Shown here: positions 12,717 to 23,989 of the stretch, piece after piece
Numbering within the stretch: position 1 is the stretch's first letter
Layout of the letters: each line of letters begins with the position of its first letter
DNA from: Neodidymelliopsis sp. IMI 364377
Lineage: Eukaryota > Ascomycota > Dothideomycetes > Pleosporales > Didymellaceae
Length of the DNA stretch: 64,000 nt
Assembly: GCA_027946375.1 (NCBI GenBank)
Contig: JAPEUT010000024.1
Location: 94,758-158,757 of the forward strand
Direction of reading: 5' to 3'
Notes under the pieces: generated by a model
Databases searched by the model: none
What the model saw: the letters and a program-made list of their open reading frames with translations, nothing else
What the model was told of the DNA's origin: nothing
Translations under genes and position numbers: made by a program

Positions 12717-14165
12717 CTACAAACTCGCAACAAGCGCCGGCAAAACACTGTTCTTCGTGAACGCCCAGGAGCTCGAGCTATCGTGAGCCCTGAACGTCGC
12801 ACTACTCCAGAACGTGTTACGGAGTCCCTGGAGCGCATACAAGTCCTTGTAGAATCCCGCCTTGGTTTCCTCAGAGCCAACCAGCAAGTTGTATGGGCTG
12901 TGGTTGCTGAAGACCACAAATTCAGGTTCAGATGAGTTCCAGCCATTGGCGGCCTGGAAGCGCTTCAGGTCAGCAATGATGGCGGCTTTGGCCTCGTCAT
13001 CACTGAGGACTTGACCCACTTTAGTACCGTAGAAGACGAGGCTAAGAGAAGGGTTCACAGCTATTGGGTTGACGTTGTAGATAGCGGGCATAGGAGGTAG
13101 GGCGTAAGGCGTGTCGAGGGCGATGTTCTGCAGCGTGATGTTGGCTGGGCCCGCGTTGCGTATGATGGAGGTATAGTATCCGACAGCCTTGAATTTACTG
13201 AAAACGCTTAACTCCTGTTGACTGGGGTTGAACTTCTTGAGCCCGTCGACTGTTGGAGGGATGGTAATGAGAAGCTTCTTAGCGGTGATCAAAGTGCGGC
13301 CCTTAGGAGTATCGACGAGGACCCTGACGCAGCCGGTATTACTGACACGCTCTGTGGCGAGTACGTTGGAGGAAAGAAGGAGGGAGTTGGCCGTGAGGAG
13401 TTCAGTAGTGGCCCTGTCAAAGAGAAGACTGTTGTTTCTGACTGAGCTGGTCTGAAAGTTGTTCAGGGTTGCGACGAGGCCAAGGGACAGAGTGCGAAAT
13501 TGTTGTAGCGTAGGAAGTTCGAGAATATCACCAAAGGCCGATGTAATCCCAAAAATGAATTGCACGGCGTCGGCAATGTCGTACTTTTCCACAAATTGGC
13601 CGAAAGGCATGTATAGATCCTCTGGAACGGGATCCGGGAGGTAGAAGCCACCCTCCAGTTGCGGATACTTCTGAAGCACAGCTGAGTAGCGTTGCAGAGC
13701 TGCAGCGAGGGCTGTTTGGTTGGCAGCTGGTAGGCCCTGCAAGGCCTGTCCAGTTCGAAAGTCAACGTATTGGGTCGTGGCACTGCCAGCAAGGTTGACT
13801 TCACTCCTAACGGTAGAGAGATTGAAGCGGGAAAACCATTCATGCACAATGGGCTCATTGTGGTAAATACTTACCCCGATATCGATGGGAGCACCAGATA
13901 GCGGGTCAGTGTAGGTTTCAGTATGACCTCCCAGCCGACCTTTGCTCTCAATCACAACGATCTTCTTGCCCTGGTCCTTCAGTTGAATGGCCGCGTATGT
14001 GCCAACACCGCCCCCACCAATGATTGCAACATCGGTCTCAATAACACGCTCCCGCTTGTAGAAGCTGGGATTCAGATTGTACGCTTTGCGAGATGGGTTT
14101 GGGGTAGCAATTGAGAACGGGAGGATAGTCGCCGCAGTGGCGGCGACGGACAAAAAGAGACGCAT
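12717..14165 (-). CDS. Secreted FAD-dependent amine oxidase-like protein
   Basis: Single exon, 482 residues. Residues 1-20 are a signal peptide. At about residues 45-60 lies the dinucleotide-binding motif IIGGGGVG with downstream VVIESKGRLGGHTE, the FAD-binding pattern of the flavin amine oxidase/monoamine oxidase superfamily. The overall form resembles fungal beta-cyclopiazonate dehydrogenase-like flavoproteins, which oxidise substrates using FAD; the substrate here is unknown. Several N-glycosylation sites (NLS, NQT, NNS, NIT, NSS, NHS) fit secretion. The 5' leader on the coding strand carries a long T-run (plus-strand A-run at 14186-14205). No neighbouring genes suggest a biosynthetic cluster. 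The flavoprotein class is firm; the specific reaction is not. Confidence 0.85.
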   Translation of the reverse strand: MRLFLSVAATAATILPFSIATPNPSRKAYNLNPSFYKRERVIETDVAIIGGGGVGTYAAIQLKDQGKKIVVIESKGRLGGHTETYTDPLSGAPIDIGVSIYHNEPIVHEWFSRFNLSTVRSEVNLAGSATTQYVDFRTGQALQGLPAANQTALAAALQRYSAVLQKYPQLEGGFYLPDPVPEDLYMPFGQFVEKYDIADAVQFIFGITSAFGDILELPTLQQFRTLSLGLVATLNNFQTSSVRNNSLLFDRATTELLTANSLLLSSNVLATERVSNTGCVRVLVDTPKGRTLITAKKLLITIPPTVDGLKKFNPSQQELSVFSKFKAVGYYTSIIRNAGPANITLQNIALDTPYALPPMPAIYNVNPIAVNPSLSLVFYGTKVGQVLSDDEAKAAIIADLKRFQAANGWNSSEPEFVVFSNHSPYNLLVGSEETKAGFYKDLYALQGLRNTFWSSATFRAHDSSSSWAFTKNSVLPALVASL

Positions 14166-15310
14166 AGTGAGGGGATTTTATTGATAAAAAAAGAAAAAAA
14201 AAAAATCAGATCGATATCTGTATGAATGATGGTCGGTTTTGGTAGAAGTAGTCGGTAGCGGAAAAGGCATTCGGTTTGGTATTTATGTGAGATACATCGT
14301 GGTGCTCAGGTGTTCCTCAGGAGTTCCGGTTCGATCCTATTAACAGCGTGATTAAAGTAACACCGCATTCGATACTTGGAAATTAAGTTTGGGCTGCTTT
14401 GCCAACTGCCGATCAGGGTTTTCCTGAAAGGCAAAGACATCCTAATAAGTTCAAAGAATTGGCTGCGAGCACGCAAGCAGCTGTTCGATCTCTTCAACTA
14501 GCTGTGCTTGTTTTGGAGCCATCTGAACCTATGACGGCCTTTGCGGCCCCTTGTTAGTGGATGACATTGCAGCTCCATCTTCCGTGGCACACACTTCTTC
14601 GGCCCGGATGCACCTCGACATTACACGTCCAACACATCTTTATGGCTGTATACAGTCTCACGCATAACGATATGGACTACCACAAACCATAATTATTGCA
14701 ACACAAGGAGAGCGGAGTTTCACGTCTCCACGAACTAGGTACGCCACATTAACGTCAGCTGAGCCTGCTTCTGTGATCAGCATCGCCACCAGGATGTCCA
14801 GAGATCAGGAACCCCAATGCGGCAAAGCATGCAGCATTCGAGCTTTTGCCAAGACAGTCGTTTCCCCAGTGCCCACCGTTTCGGTTCCAGCTCCAGATCA
14901 ATGGTACTTCCTTGCTTTGACCAGAAGATACTTCAATAAATCGGGGGTATTTAGGGTTGAGTTTAATCAAAACAGAACAAAAACTGACCGGGCCCTCTAT
15001 TATCCATGCGACAGTAGCGCGGGAATCTGTAGCTAGTAGAACAGAGCATCACAACAGCCAAAACACGAGAAGTCGATCGCAATAGCTATTCATAAGCCTC
15101 GGAAGAAGCTAAACAACATAGTCACTCTTAATCCTTGAAATCACAATTTTGCTATACAAAAACGTCTGTGCGCAAGAATACCTCACAAGTCACAGGGTAG
15201 GGCTGCTTCTTCGACAATAACCCATATCCTTCAGCCTCAAAATAGCCTCGTATTGGGCGCCCTAGCATCTGGATTGGACGCCCTGTCTGGCTTAGACAGG
15301 TACGACTCCT
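14166..15310. other. Intergenic region, no gene seen
   Basis: About 1.1 kb with only short ORFs. A B-box-like string occurs at about 14327, but there is no matching A box or foldable tRNA around it. Confidence 0.5.
14186..14205. repeat. Poly-A run in the leader of the flavoprotein gene
   Basis: A 20-nt A-run interrupted by one G, lying 20-40 nt upstream of the start codon. On the coding strand it is a T-run. Confidence 0.7.
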
Positions 15311-16267
15311 TTACTCTGAGCTGTAGTTACCCTCGACCCATCCGCCATCAATCGCCCACGATGCCTTTGTAACGTGCGCGCTCTCTTTGCTGAGCAAGAA
15401 CGCAATCGAGGCTGCAATTTCCCATGCTTCAGGGAGCTCTCGCCTCAGGATGCAGGGGATGTTATCTTTGTTTAGGTGGAACTCACCAACAGGCGAGTTG
15501 AAGGGCTTTTCCATCATCTCTGTGTTGAAGCAGCCACTGCTACAATTAGTCTCGTCTCGTCTTGATTCCAGAGCACTCACGGGCACAAGGAATTCACGCG
15601 CACTACTCTTGGCGCTCCCTCGAAAGCAGCCACCTTCGTTAGGCCAATGAGAGCATGCTTGGCAGCAACATAGGCTGATACTCCTTGCGAAGCGTATTGG
15701 CTAGCAATACTTCCAACATTCACGATCGAGCCACCGTCTTTAATCACCTTCATCTCCTCCTTCAGGCAGTGGGAAGTACCGACTACATTGACATGTATCA
15801 GTCTGGCGAAGTACTCTGGGTCGAGGTCGACGATGGGGAAGATGTCGCGCTGCTCCACAGCTACATAAGCGTCAACAATGCCACGACATGCCGTCCTTTA
15901 ACGACTTACCAGCAACGTTGGCGCAACCATCAAGCTTCCCAAATCTCTCTACAGTCTGCTCGATCCAGGAATGCACGCTGTCCAGATTGGCGATGTCTGC
16001 GACGCATGTCCAGTAACGGGCGTCTGGGAGTTCGCTGTCTATTTCTTTCGCAGCTTTTAACAAATTGTCTTCCGAAGTCGCACACATCGACACAGTTGCC
16101 CCACGGATAAGCAAGTACTTGCTCAGCGCCAGTCCTAGACCTCGACTGGCTCCAGTAATGCTGATGACCTTGCCAGCGAAAGGAAGCGGATTGACCGCAT
16201 ACGGAAGGGCTGCAGACATATCTCCCATGATGATGACTTGCGAAGGTTCCAAAGGTGTAGGATGCAT
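15311..16267 (-). CDS. Short-chain dehydrogenase/reductase (SDR family)
   Basis: A classical SDR, an NAD(P)-dependent oxidoreductase; the substrate is unknown. Three exons: 15910-16267, 15581-15860 and 15311-15539, giving 288 residues. The cofactor motif TGASRGLG is at residues 38-45. NVAG follows the third strand. The catalytic Ser is about residue 170 (NVGSIAS), with Tyr183 and Lys187 in YVAAK. The C-terminal DGGW segment is typical of the family. The introns are 49 and 41 nt, with donors GTAAGT and GTGAGT. The first in-frame ATG is at 16267, but the ATG at 16228 (MGDMSAA) is an equally good start. The likely role is single-substrate oxidation or reduction in the cytosol, since no targeting signal is seen. 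Confidence 0.88.
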
Positions 16268-17118
16268 CAGGGAGACGTGCAGCTACCGCTGGTCTCATAT
16301 AGCTGGCTATCGACAAGACATATCAAAGACTGATGCAGCTTCCTTGTACAGCACACGGGTCACGAATCGGGTCTTGCATCTGCGCCTACGCCCCTGCGTA
16401 CGACTTTGACCATGTGGAGCCGATGCTGCTACTATGTAAGGAGCAGTTCTCGAGGATCGTCGAACAGAACGGATTGCCGGCTGAAGCGTTACTCGCCTCG
16501 TAGGCGTGTCTGCAACGACCCTACGTACCGAGGATTACGATCAAACTCATTAGAGCTCGCGATAATTCGACACGTCTCCTCTGCGGATTATATGACGATC
16601 GGCAGTTGTATTTTGTGCATGCGAGGTTGAGCGTGCAACAGCTGCAGCTGGCGAACAGCAGTAGTGCTACGCCGCATCCTTCTGTGAGTCACAACGGATC
16701 AGAACACACCACCAGACGGAGGAGCATGCGCCAATGCTTTTTTCGATGACCTCCGACAGCAGGACAAGGCTTGTCCGCTTTTTCCGCCTGTATCCATAGC
16801 CTAGACCTACAAATGGCCCAGCGAGTGGCAGCCACGATTCCTTACTGAACCGGGGCTGCGGAGTCTTGCTACGGTCGATGTGGGCGAGACGGATGGACAA
16901 CCTTGTAATGCGGCAGTGCTGGGTCAGTTTTCCTTGCAAAATGGTGTGGTGAACGCGACGAGGAGGCACAGTACCCCTTCGACAATCGAGTGATCGTCCA
17001 ATTGTGGAAGCTCGCCCGCTGTGGTTCTGCATCTCTACTCTCAAAGCCGAAGGCTTATGCTGCGATTCCCTCATTTGCGGCTCGCGGTATCCTCCAATCT
17101 TTCTTCATCAGATCCATC
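16268..17118. other. Intergenic region between SDR and broken 7TM gene
   Basis: About 850 nt separating divergent genes. Only shadow or motif-free ORFs are visible. Confidence 0.45.
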
Positions 17119-18385
17119 ATGAGCGCTTCTGGTGAATATATGGCAGAGCCGCCAAACACTCACATCAGACACGCCACCAATCCTCCCAACATCCACAAGG
17201 AACTTATCGTTGTTGGTGTCTCAACCACCATCCTGGCCCTTATAGCTGTTGTACTACGTATCTTCACTCAATCACACGTCACCAAAAATGGGATTCATCT
17301 CGATGACTGTAGGCTAGCTCCATCTTCGATATCCCGCACCCGGCTAACTCTTGGTAGATATGGTTCTTTTTGCCATGGCTTTCAGCCTCATTTTGCTTGG
17401 CTGTAACTTTCCACGTAGGTTTGCTTGTCTTGGTGCTTTCCAAAGCTAACGCTCTTGCAGATATGAAGTCTGGTCTTGGGTACCACATGTGGGACGTGAA
17501 GGCCGAAATTTACATAACCACTTTCCAGATAGTAGGTCTGGCCCTGTGCCCATCGTGTTTGTCGCCCTGACCAACTGATCAGTGGACGCTGGTCGGCACG
17601 ATCATGTATGCCATGAGTCTCGCCTTCACGAAGCTGTCTATACTCCTGTTCTATCTACGACTGTCTCCGCACACTTGGTTTCGTGTCTTAGTCTACATAT
17701 TGGTAGCTGTTGTCATAGTCTATGCTACAGTTTACGACCTCATCAGTATCTTCGGCTGCAGACCCTTGGCTGCTAGCTGGGATCTAAGACTTCTCTCGTC
17801 GGCGACCTGCATGGATCAGTTGACCAAGTACATGGCGCTGTCCGTCCTCAACATTATTATTGATGTGTTTACTCTGGTCCTTCCCATCCAGTCATAGCAC
17901 GACTGCAGATGCCTCGACGACAAAAAATCAGTGTCTGCGCTATTTTTGCCACTGGCAGCTTGTAAGCTGACTGTCACTACCATACTTTAACTGGTTGACA
18001 TATCCACAGTGTTTGCGCCGTCGCGATTCGATGTACCACACTTCTGCAACCTTTGATGGCTTCAAAGGACTACACATGGGCTACTGTTGAGCAATTTCAA
18101 TGGAGTTTTGCAGAAGTCAATGCGGCTATACTCTGCGCGTGCGCCCCCGCGCTCAAGCCATTCTTCGCTCGCTACCTCTCTGGCTTGCTAAGCTCACGCT
18201 TTCGCAGCCATAACCACGACAAAGAGCCGTCGAAGAACACCTATTCAAAAGCCCAAGCTACGATTGATTTACATACGTACGGCCAGAGTCGCTCTGATAA
18301 GGATGTTCATGAGATGCAATGGTTCGATGACTTGTCTGAGGACACATCAACGACCAAGCGTGGTAGAAATGATGATGAGGCATGA
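17119..18385 (+). pseudogene. Pth11-like 7TM receptor with a one-base frameshift
   Basis: A fungal rhodopsin-domain membrane protein without a CFEM domain. Exons: 17119-17308, 17358-17414, 17461-17531, 17583-17961 and 18010-18385. Helices are seen at ELIVVGVSTTILALIAVVL, MVLFAMAFSLILLGC, and FTKLSILLFYLRLSP; FGCRPLAASWD is the typical family loop. Exon 4 hits a stop at 17895-17897, directly after LVLPIQS. The sequence immediately beyond, in another frame, reads as the expected helix end (VIARLQMPRR) up to the next donor. Exon 4 is 379 nt, one base short of what the downstream phase needs, so a single base is missing near 17885-17895. This is either a recent pseudogene or an assembly error, because everything downstream is intact. 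Confidence 0.7.
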
Positions 18386-18488
18386 CTTTGGAAGGGCAAC
18401 ACAAGTTGCAAACTTCTTTCTGCACGCAATAAATCAGCTGATCGAACGAAGACGGTAGACAAACTCTCTATGGAAACCTACGTGCCAT

Positions 18489-19480
18489 ATGGCGCCAGGT
18501 CTCCAGCTCAGGACGCTGCTCCGCCAGGTAGCACCTTGCGTTACGATACAGCGAACCGCATTCACGTTACGTCGGAAACTAGTGTCACCTACAGCGATTC
18601 ACAAACGAAATAGTATCTCCATCAACATCGGACTCTTTACTTTGGAGCTTTTGCTAAATGTTCAGCAACAAGGTATCCGCTGATGATCACTCGCAGAGAC
18701 GACAGATTTGCAGAGGATAGAACGAGAGGGCTTGGTTACTCCTGCGCCTTAACCATGGTGTTCTTCCTTCACATGATGTTGCCGAGCGCACACAAAATTT
18801 CCAAGCGATAGCGACAGCGAACTCGATGCTGACTCTGAAGCTGACTACCATGACTACAATGACTTCCTGAACTTCGATCGAGCGGAAAGGTTCTTGCAGC
18901 AAGGCTCAGCGTTTCACAATCTCATACTGGATGTAAGACTTCTGATGCTGCCAGGTCATCTTCGCGAGATAGTCGAGATCACCAAAAAGCTTGTTGGAGT
19001 TCTTATCGGAGAGCGACGCGGTCAACAGGACAAAGGCGTCTCTGGAAACTTATACTGCGCTCGAGTTGGATTGGTGGCCCTTAGCACCCCGAATCCCTAG
19101 CATGGGCCTCGAGGAATGCTATCTCTAACGGAAAGTACGCGGTCTATGATCTTGCGTCAAACATTATATGCTATGCTGATTGCAACAGTTAGATGGCAGG
19201 ACATTCTACGTGGAGATACTTCAAGACAAAGCAGATGCCGTGCGTGAGATTCTGAGGATAGGTGGCGACCATCTATATAAGTGTCATTGTTGCGTGGCGA
19301 AGCCACAAAAAGCATTAGGCGTGAAGTTCAGTAACACCTTGAGGCCGGTCTTTAGCTTGCTATAAATCATCGTTACTTTGAAGTCTCTCACCGCCAAGGA
19401 TGGGCCACGATATCAGATGGAAGTGAGGACAGACGTCACCATCGAGCACATGGAGAGGATCGTCGCGGCAGGGCTCGAGC
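18489..19480 (+). pseudogene. Decayed coding remnants of unknown family
   Basis: Several short open stretches in changing frames look coding but are broken. One runs from about 18801 to 19100 and reads as an acidic Ser/Asp stretch followed by a helical segment (NFDRAERFLQQGSAFHNL ... LPGHLREIVEITKKL). Another, at 19180-19365, carries a CHCC motif. A third lies at 19380-19490. Together they suggest one decayed fungal gene of unrecognised family. No intact start-to-stop model could be built. It lies directly upstream of the transposase remnant. Confidence 0.3.
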
Positions 19481-19499
19481 CATCTCAAACTATCACATC

Positions 19500-20390
19500 T
19501 TAGAGATGGATCGGATCATTCAGAAGGTGGGATTTGAGGCAAGGAAGCTCACCTGGTCTTAACTTGCCTATGAAGCATGAAGCTGGAGTGAAAGGAGTCA
19601 GTGAGCAGACTATATCAATATCATAGGCAACACCATGGCCTATCCTAAGTGTATTACATGCTATAAGTGCTAGTGCAACAACTATACTGCTAAGCACATG
19701 GTAGAGTGGAGTACTGTACTAAAGGAGAAGTATCTAGAGAAGGAGGACTAGTACCATCTTCAATTCTCTAATAAGGTGCACTGGGCTATTAAACCTGAAG
19801 GCAGGATCTGTTATATTATTAGAAAGCTTGGTGAAAAATACTGCAGAGACTGTATCCAAGTGAGGGAGGAGAAGAATAAGAGAAAGAGAAAGTAGGATTG
19901 CAAAGGCGCATGCCTGGGCTGCTGTTAGTCACAATCTCAAGTTAGACCTAACCTTCTACACAATTAAGAGCAACGGTAACGGCAAGACGACTTAGAAGGA
20001 CTATATTAGTTAGATACTTGAGCTAGTGGTTAAGCTTTGGGTACTTAGTAGTGAAAGGTTCTGCCTTAAAGACAATGGAGACTCTAGCTATATGCCTAGC
20101 AAGCTAAACGTTATTAGGGGCTAGAAGAGGAAAGAAAGCCTATAGTACTACTTTGACTATCATTTATCTCCTAATCTTTCTTCTATAGAGATCTGCTAGC
20201 AGCCACCTAAGCAGCACGTTAAAAAGTTCCCTTACTAGGATAAGACAGAAACCAAGGATCTGGCCTAAGAAGGATAGGATGAGATCACCTAGAAGTCGGT
20301 TAATGATCGTTTTAATACTATGCCTTCACACCTACAAGATTGCATTGAGAAGGATGGGCAAATGAGTGGGTTCTGGTTCTGGTAGTGAGA
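19500..20390 (+). mobile_element. Degenerate Tc1/mariner-type DDE transposase
   Basis: Reading through many internal TAG and TAA codons gives recognisable fungal Tc1/mariner-superfamily transposase sequence. Parts seen in order: AKHMVEWSTVLKEKY, HLQFSNKVHWAIKPEGRI, GEKYCRDCIQVREEKNKRK, then KDNGDSSYMPSK, LSPNLSSIEICXQPPKQHVKK (X is a stop) and, near the end, NDRFNTMPSHLQDCIE. The 'D-N-G-D-S' and 'S-P-N-L-S-S-I-E' segments hold the second Asp and the final Glu of the DDE triad. Many stops fall where Trp would be expected, as G-to-A change would produce, and the region is AT- and TA-rich. Both fit repeat-induced point mutation. Terminal inverted repeats and the target-site duplication could not be located. 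Confidence 0.75.
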
Positions 20391-22080
20391 AACTGAGCTT
20401 GGGAGATCGTTCAGGCTTCGACTTTAATGTCAAATAACTCAACACCACGCGATTGAAAATCAATTGGAAAATATAGAAAGTATCCAATTGACAAGCTCTA
20501 CATGTCTATGAACGAGGTTACTAACGACCTTACAATGCATATAACCTAAACTAAAAACCTCTGCATCGCCATAAGTTTGACTTTCTTACGTATGCTGACC
20601 GTTGGGCATCTTCAGATCATCGTTAAACTACACGAAACCCCATCAGCCAGGAAGCTAACTTCTCTTACCTCGCAAACGTTTGAGCTACCGTTGCCATGAC
20701 TATTTGTGACGATGTGAACGTCGAGCGCGGCGAGCGTTTAACCCCAATGAACCACAACAATCCTATGCAAACGGAGCTCCCCTAAAACAGGAACAATCAG
20801 CCTTAAAAGATGTTTGTCGATAGGAAAAGCCGCCCCAAACGTGGCAAGCCACAACTCTGAGGGGCGCCGGCTAAATACAACGGTATAATTATTTGACAGT
20901 TGCTCAAGCAGAAGATCAGGTGCTACAACAGCAAAATGCGGGGAGAATCTTCAACAAGCCGGAGAAGCTCGAGAAAGACCTCCGACTCCAAGTGTGCAAG
21001 CAGATGAGAGCTGTAGCCAAAGAGGCGCAACTCCGAAAGCGAAAGGTAAACGCGCTTCACGAAGAGGAAGCTTTTATCACTCAGCAGTTTTAACAAAAAC
21101 GTCGGAGTAACACAACATTGCTACGAGAGGGCAAGAGAAAGCTAAAAGAGACCATTTCAGAGAGTAAGCATCACGATGAAGCGGTTGAGGACTCTCTTAC
21201 TCCATTAATCGTGTCAGGGCGCAGAGTCAGCCTTCACAAACATTCTCTATAAGAGACATGACTGCGCGACTAATGTATAAGGTTCATGGAGAGTTTCACC
21301 ACGATATCCATCAAAAAAACAGCTTTCGCATGTGGCTCATAAGCCTCATAGCAAGCAAGATACCTAGGTGGGCATATTGGTTTTCGTGCTCCAAGTGGGG
21401 CTGTGCATCAAGTGGTGAGATGCGTTATCCCGCAGCAGGTAAGCGACCAGTTCACGTCATTACACGCATCTGACAAACCTGGACCAGTCTTCTTATTTGT
21501 GCTGTCAAGAGTTTCGTGTAGCCGAACTAGATTTAGGATACACTAGCTTGAGAAGCTCTTGTGCCCTTGTTTTTCTTCGATTAAGACTGAGAGTATACGG
21601 ACCTTCCTACAGGCAAAACGCTTGCACTCGTGTTATTCATTTTCCAGGCGAGGCTGAAGGTCCGGGCTTAGGCAGTCAAAGGCTGCGTGAGGCAAGCACT
21701 AGCCTAACATGTCGCCACCCCTCTCTCGCTACAACAGATCCTCATCGGCGTCCCCACCTTCACAACGCGACTTTTTCTGTCCCGCTTACTTGAACTCTGC
21801 TGTCTAGTTGAACTGACAGATCTGGCGATTAGAGCGTTGGTGACATTTTCCGATACCAAAGAGCAAGGTTTGACATATCTTTGAGGCTACAGCCTCACTG
21901 TCCACGTGGTCGTGCTGCAGACCCTTCCGCTTTACACTTGTCAATACCTGGCTGGTGAGAAGGTAACTCTATCAACTGTAGCAACTATCCCTACTGGACC
22001 GCCTCCAGGCTAACACCGCACTAGATCTGCAGAAACGTTGTGTTTGGATTGTGCAACCACAGACCCATTTGCTGTACTCA
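20391..22080. other. Relic-rich intergenic region
   Basis: A stretch of about 1.7 kb without an intact gene. A 66-codon frame at 20893-21093 with no ATG encodes a charged helical sequence (RKRKVNALHEEEAF) that resembles the tail of a transposase or coiled-coil protein. It may be part of a second decayed element. The rest has only short, motif-free ORFs. Confidence 0.35.
20460..20491. repeat. 9-bp inverted repeat
   Basis: TCAATTGGA at 20460-20468 and its exact reverse complement at 20483-20491, separated by 14 nt. It lies about 70 nt beyond the end of the transposase remnant and could be part of an element end or a simple hairpin. Confidence 0.4.
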
Positions 22081-23824
22081 ATGTCTTCCAGCGACTCAGA
22101 AGCCGCATGGCTTGGTCTCGTAAATGTCAACAAGCAGCGTATTACAGAGACATTCGGAAAACAGCATACATTCCCGACTACGCGAACCAATTTTCGGAGC
22201 TTTCGTGATGCTTTTGAAACTCTTTTCAAGAGGCACTACGAGTTAAGACCTTCCAAAAGAGAGGCGTTGCTCTTCCCCCATTGCCGCCGGATTGGTGACT
22301 TGGCTAAGAGAATTGATGAGACCTCCTCGGACCTGCAAAATCTAGCGTCCGGTGACACGTTGCAGTCCTTGACGTGGGAGGCATTGTATGCACTTCTGAT
22401 GGTGAGTGTATACATCACGAGTTTGAAGCATCGTTGACGTATCCATAGTTCGCTCTTCGCGCCCGGTTCAACATCGAGAAATTTGTCCATTTCACAAGTG
22501 AACTCATTGAAGGTTTTCCTTCCATACATCCAAACCAGCAAGGGCAATTCCCGTCGTCGAAAAAAGTTCAAGAACCTTTACAAAGTATCTTCGACTTGTT
22601 GTTTGACTCCTACATTCAGGTTTACGAGAAATTGAGAGCTATCCCTACACGTAGGTGTTTCCCAAACCTGATTCTTGCTTCTTCGCAACACGTCACTAAC
22701 GCTACTTAGCCAAGACTTTCGATCCTATGTCAGACCAAGAGTTTCAAGACTACTGCCACCAGTTGCATCAGAAATATGCGGAAGCTCGAGGTCTCCATGG
22801 CGCTAGATTTAGTAAAGAGGCCGAGGATGAGGAACGCAGAATGAGGGTAGCGGAGCAGCCAATCCTAAGTGACCAAAAAAATGAGCTCGACATCCTGCAT
22901 CCAGGGCATGGTCATAGGCAGAAGCTCCGACAGCTGAAGGCCCTGTTCATCCCTCAGAAACGTCTGGGGCATGGCTCTTTCGGGGACGTGGATGAAGTAC
23001 AAGAAGAATCGACCGGCGCTGTTTATGCTAGGAAGCATATCCATCTGGACATCGACAAGCCCTCGGAGCTCATTGAGCAAGAGGTGAGAAACGAAGTAGC
23101 CATCATGCAGAAACTGCGCCACAGACACATTGCCACGGTCCTTTTCTTTGTGAAAGATGATGATTCTTTCAGCATATTCATGCTACCTGTGGCTGATTGG
23201 GACCTTCTAAAGTACTTCAAACACTGTGCCAAGGAGAACTTTCGGGATGGTTTGATAGAGAGTATATTCCCGTGGTTTGGTTGCTTACTGGACGCCTTAG
23301 CATACGCCCACAAGGAAGAGATCAGGCACCAAGACATCAAGCCTTCGAACATTCTCATCAAGAACAACCAACCATATCTTAGCGACTTTGGTCTCGCTAA
23401 AGACTTCACAAAAACTGGGGAGAGTTTATCACATGTTGTTAGAAGACACGGCACACCGATCTATTGGGCACCAGAAATAGTCCCCGGCAACAAACGCGGT
23501 CGTAAAGCGGACATATTCTCGTTAGGCTGCGTTTTCACGGAGATGTTGACTGTCGCTCAAGGCACGTCAAACGATGCATACTACGATCATCGAAATCAAG
23601 GACGTAACCCTGGGGATTCGATCAGGTTTCGGGACTGCTTGGGAGTCGCCCGAGAGTGGATCGACAGTTTTGAAAAGAAGAAGAAGACACGGCCCCTTAT
23701 TCTCCACATTCATGACATGATTGCAGAGGATCCTGAAGAAAGACCTCATGCAAAATCGATCGTGAGAGAATTGCTGCGACACAAAGACTTCTTTTGTGTC
23801 GAGTCAGATGCTATCTCTTCTTGA
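22081..23824 (+). CDS. Serine/threonine protein kinase with an unrecognised N-terminal helical domain
   Basis: Three exons: 22081-22401, 22449-22650 and 22710-23824, giving 545 residues. Residues 1 to about 240 are helical and resemble, in style only, the N-terminal domains of fungal STAND-type proteins; I cannot name the family. The kinase domain starts near residue 255. It has the glycine loop GHGSFG (about 261-266), Lys283 in YARK, catalytic loop HQDIKPSN (Asp383, with Gln replacing the Arg of HRD), DFG at 400-402, WAPE, and DIFSLGCVFTEM. All catalytic residues are present, so it should be active. The HRD-to-HQD change implies regulation that does not depend on activation-loop phosphorylation. 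A ribokinase gene converges on it, 165 nt downstream. Confidence 0.85.
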
Positions 23825-23989
23825 TTGGAGCTGTCTGGAGCCTGCATTCTGGATAATGATCAAGGGATTCGTTGATTTCGATGGGCACAAGCTCAATGCA
23901 CGGTTCTATGTAGAAAAGGTTCACTTTGATACTCATTATTCCGCTTGATACTATCAAAAGACTTTTCTATACTATGCTCGTGAACACCA

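Noticed and set aside
14320..14345. B-box-like ggttcgatcc string
   Set aside because: Neither strand gives an acceptor stem or anticodon arm around it.
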